A stretch of DNA of 64,000 bases from Viridibacillus arvi (GTDB lineage Bacteria > Bacillota > Bacilli > Bacillales_A > Planococcaceae): contig NZ_LILB01000008.1 in NCBI RefSeq assembly GCF_001274945.1, forward strand, positions 178,891 through 242,890. Reading direction: 5' to 3'. The notes below the pieces were generated by a model. The model was not told where the DNA came from. It worked only from the letters and a program-made list of their open reading frames with translations, and searched no databases. The stretch's first letter is position 1. Every line of letters begins with the position of its first letter. Below are positions 63,538 to 64,000 of the stretch, piece by piece. The position numbers and the translations under genes are program-made.

Positions 63538-64000
63538 TGGATTTAGCGCTACTCGCCTCGGCTTTGGCGCTTCTCGCTCCAGTTTTAGCGCTACTCGCTC
63601 TGGCTTTGGCGCTACTCACTCTGGCTTTAGCTCTACTCGCTCTGGCTTTGGCGCTACTCACTGGCTTTAGCTCTACTCACTACGGCTTTGGTGCTACTCG
63701 CTCTGGCTTTGGCGCTACTCACTGGCTTTAGCTCTACTCACTACGACTTTAGCGCTTCTCACTGCGGCTTTGGCGCTACTTGCTCCAGTTTTAGCGCTAC
63801 TCGCTCTGGCTTTGGCGCTACTCGCTGGCTTTAGCTCTACTCACCCAAGCTTTGGCGCTTCTCATTCAGGCTTTAGCTCTACTCACTACGGCTTTGGCGC
63901 TACTTGCTCCAGTTTTAGCGCTACTCGCTCTGGCTTTGGCGCTACTCGCTGGCTTTAGCTCTACTCACCCAAGCTTTGGCGCTTCTCATTCAGGCTTTAG
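63538..64000. repeat. Tandem repeat array of 21-bp units, running off the window
   Basis: Units of the type GGCTTTGGCGCTACTCGCTCT and GGCTTTAGCTCTACTCACTAC, about 22 seen, mostly 21 bp but with some of 19 bp (…CTACTCACT or CTACTCGCT followed directly by GGCTTTAG). A higher-order repeat of 124 bp (five 21-bp units and one of 19 bp) is visible: the block from 63781 recurs from 63905. The 19-bp units break all reading frames, so the array is not a protein gene as read here. GC-rich against the local background. Confidence 0.85.

Noticed and set aside
63522..63958. Leu/Ala-rich and Gly-Phe-Gly-Ala-Thr frames in the end array as protein genes
   Set aside because: 19-bp units shift the frame repeatedly and each frame ends within the array; no ribosome site with a start fits.
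63538..64000. CRISPR array
   Set aside because: Units are contiguous and all alike; there are no unique spacers of about 30-40 bp and no cas genes.

Overview
The window is low-GC Firmicute chromosome, and the sequence reads as an aerobic, spore-forming Bacillales, most likely of the Lysinibacillus/Solibacillus/Bacillus type. The evidence is a CotD-like His-rich spore coat gene, a YjcZ-type 32-residue peptide gene, strong GGAGG ribosome binding sites with frequent TTG/GTG starts, a serine T-box, a TRAP-type leader on trpP, and gene order that parallels the B. subtilis yha/yhe/yhc region (hemE, hmoB, yhaA, ecsBA, hit, trpP, yhaH, scoC, prsA, yhaM-yhaN-yhaO, yhaR-like; later hemZ, yheE/yheA/yheB, yheH/yheI, yhcY/yhcZ-like). 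Genus assignment is inference. No rRNA, tRNA, CRISPR array, prophage or intact insertion sequence was seen.

Layout. 1-18 kb is conserved housekeeping: the partial hemE, heme monooxygenase hmoB, an M20 amidohydrolase, the EcsAB exporter, Hit, TrpP, ScoC, the PrsA foldase, the CotD-like protein, the YhaM exoribonuclease with the YhaN/YhaO DNA-repair ATPase/nuclease pair, and an enoyl-CoA hydratase plus FAD dehydrogenase. 18.8-22 kb is a serine-biosynthesis operon (aminotransferase and serA) behind a T-box. 22-32 kb holds metabolic and accessory genes: HAD hydrolase, lipoprotein, DUF2785 protein, a divergent XRE-cupin regulator facing an MHS transporter/ornithine-cyclodeaminase-family operon with a palindromic candidate operator, a divergent glycerate kinase/cdaR pair, and hemZ. 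A globin-sensor gene at 32.2 kb has lost its signalling half.

33-42 kb is a secreted-protein island: a 1511-residue nuclease that fuses an exonuclease/endonuclease/phosphatase domain to an endonuclease I domain, a 5'-nucleotidase whose 5' end is interrupted by a short group II intron with no maturase ORF, and a secreted repeat protein. 42-51 kb contains yheA, yheB, a ferritin-like protein, yheE, a large SF1 helicase with a coiled-coil insert of about 600 residues and an unknown partner, and an MFS transporter. 51-55 kb is a BmrC/BmrD-type heterodimeric ABC exporter behind a newly spotted 26-codon leader peptide and transcription attenuator. 55-63.5 kb has a CNNM/CBS protein, a cation-diffusion transporter, a free-standing 24-codon gene with its own promoter and terminator, an RsgA GTPase, a two-component system whose kinase GAF domain carries four cysteines (AirS-like), a DsbB/thioredoxin-type thiol oxidation pair, and an RluA-type pseudouridine synthase. 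The window ends in a non-coding tandem array.

The best leads beyond ordinary annotation are: (i) a family of about 120-bp structured intergenic repeats that occurs as tandem pairs at three loci, with stems that keep pairing although their sequences differ; (ii) the ORF-less group II intron in the nucleotidase gene; (iii) the leader peptide/attenuator before the ABC exporter and the similar-looking 24-codon gene with terminator before rsgA; (iv) the helicase plus partner gene; (v) the higher-order 124-bp tandem array at the right edge.
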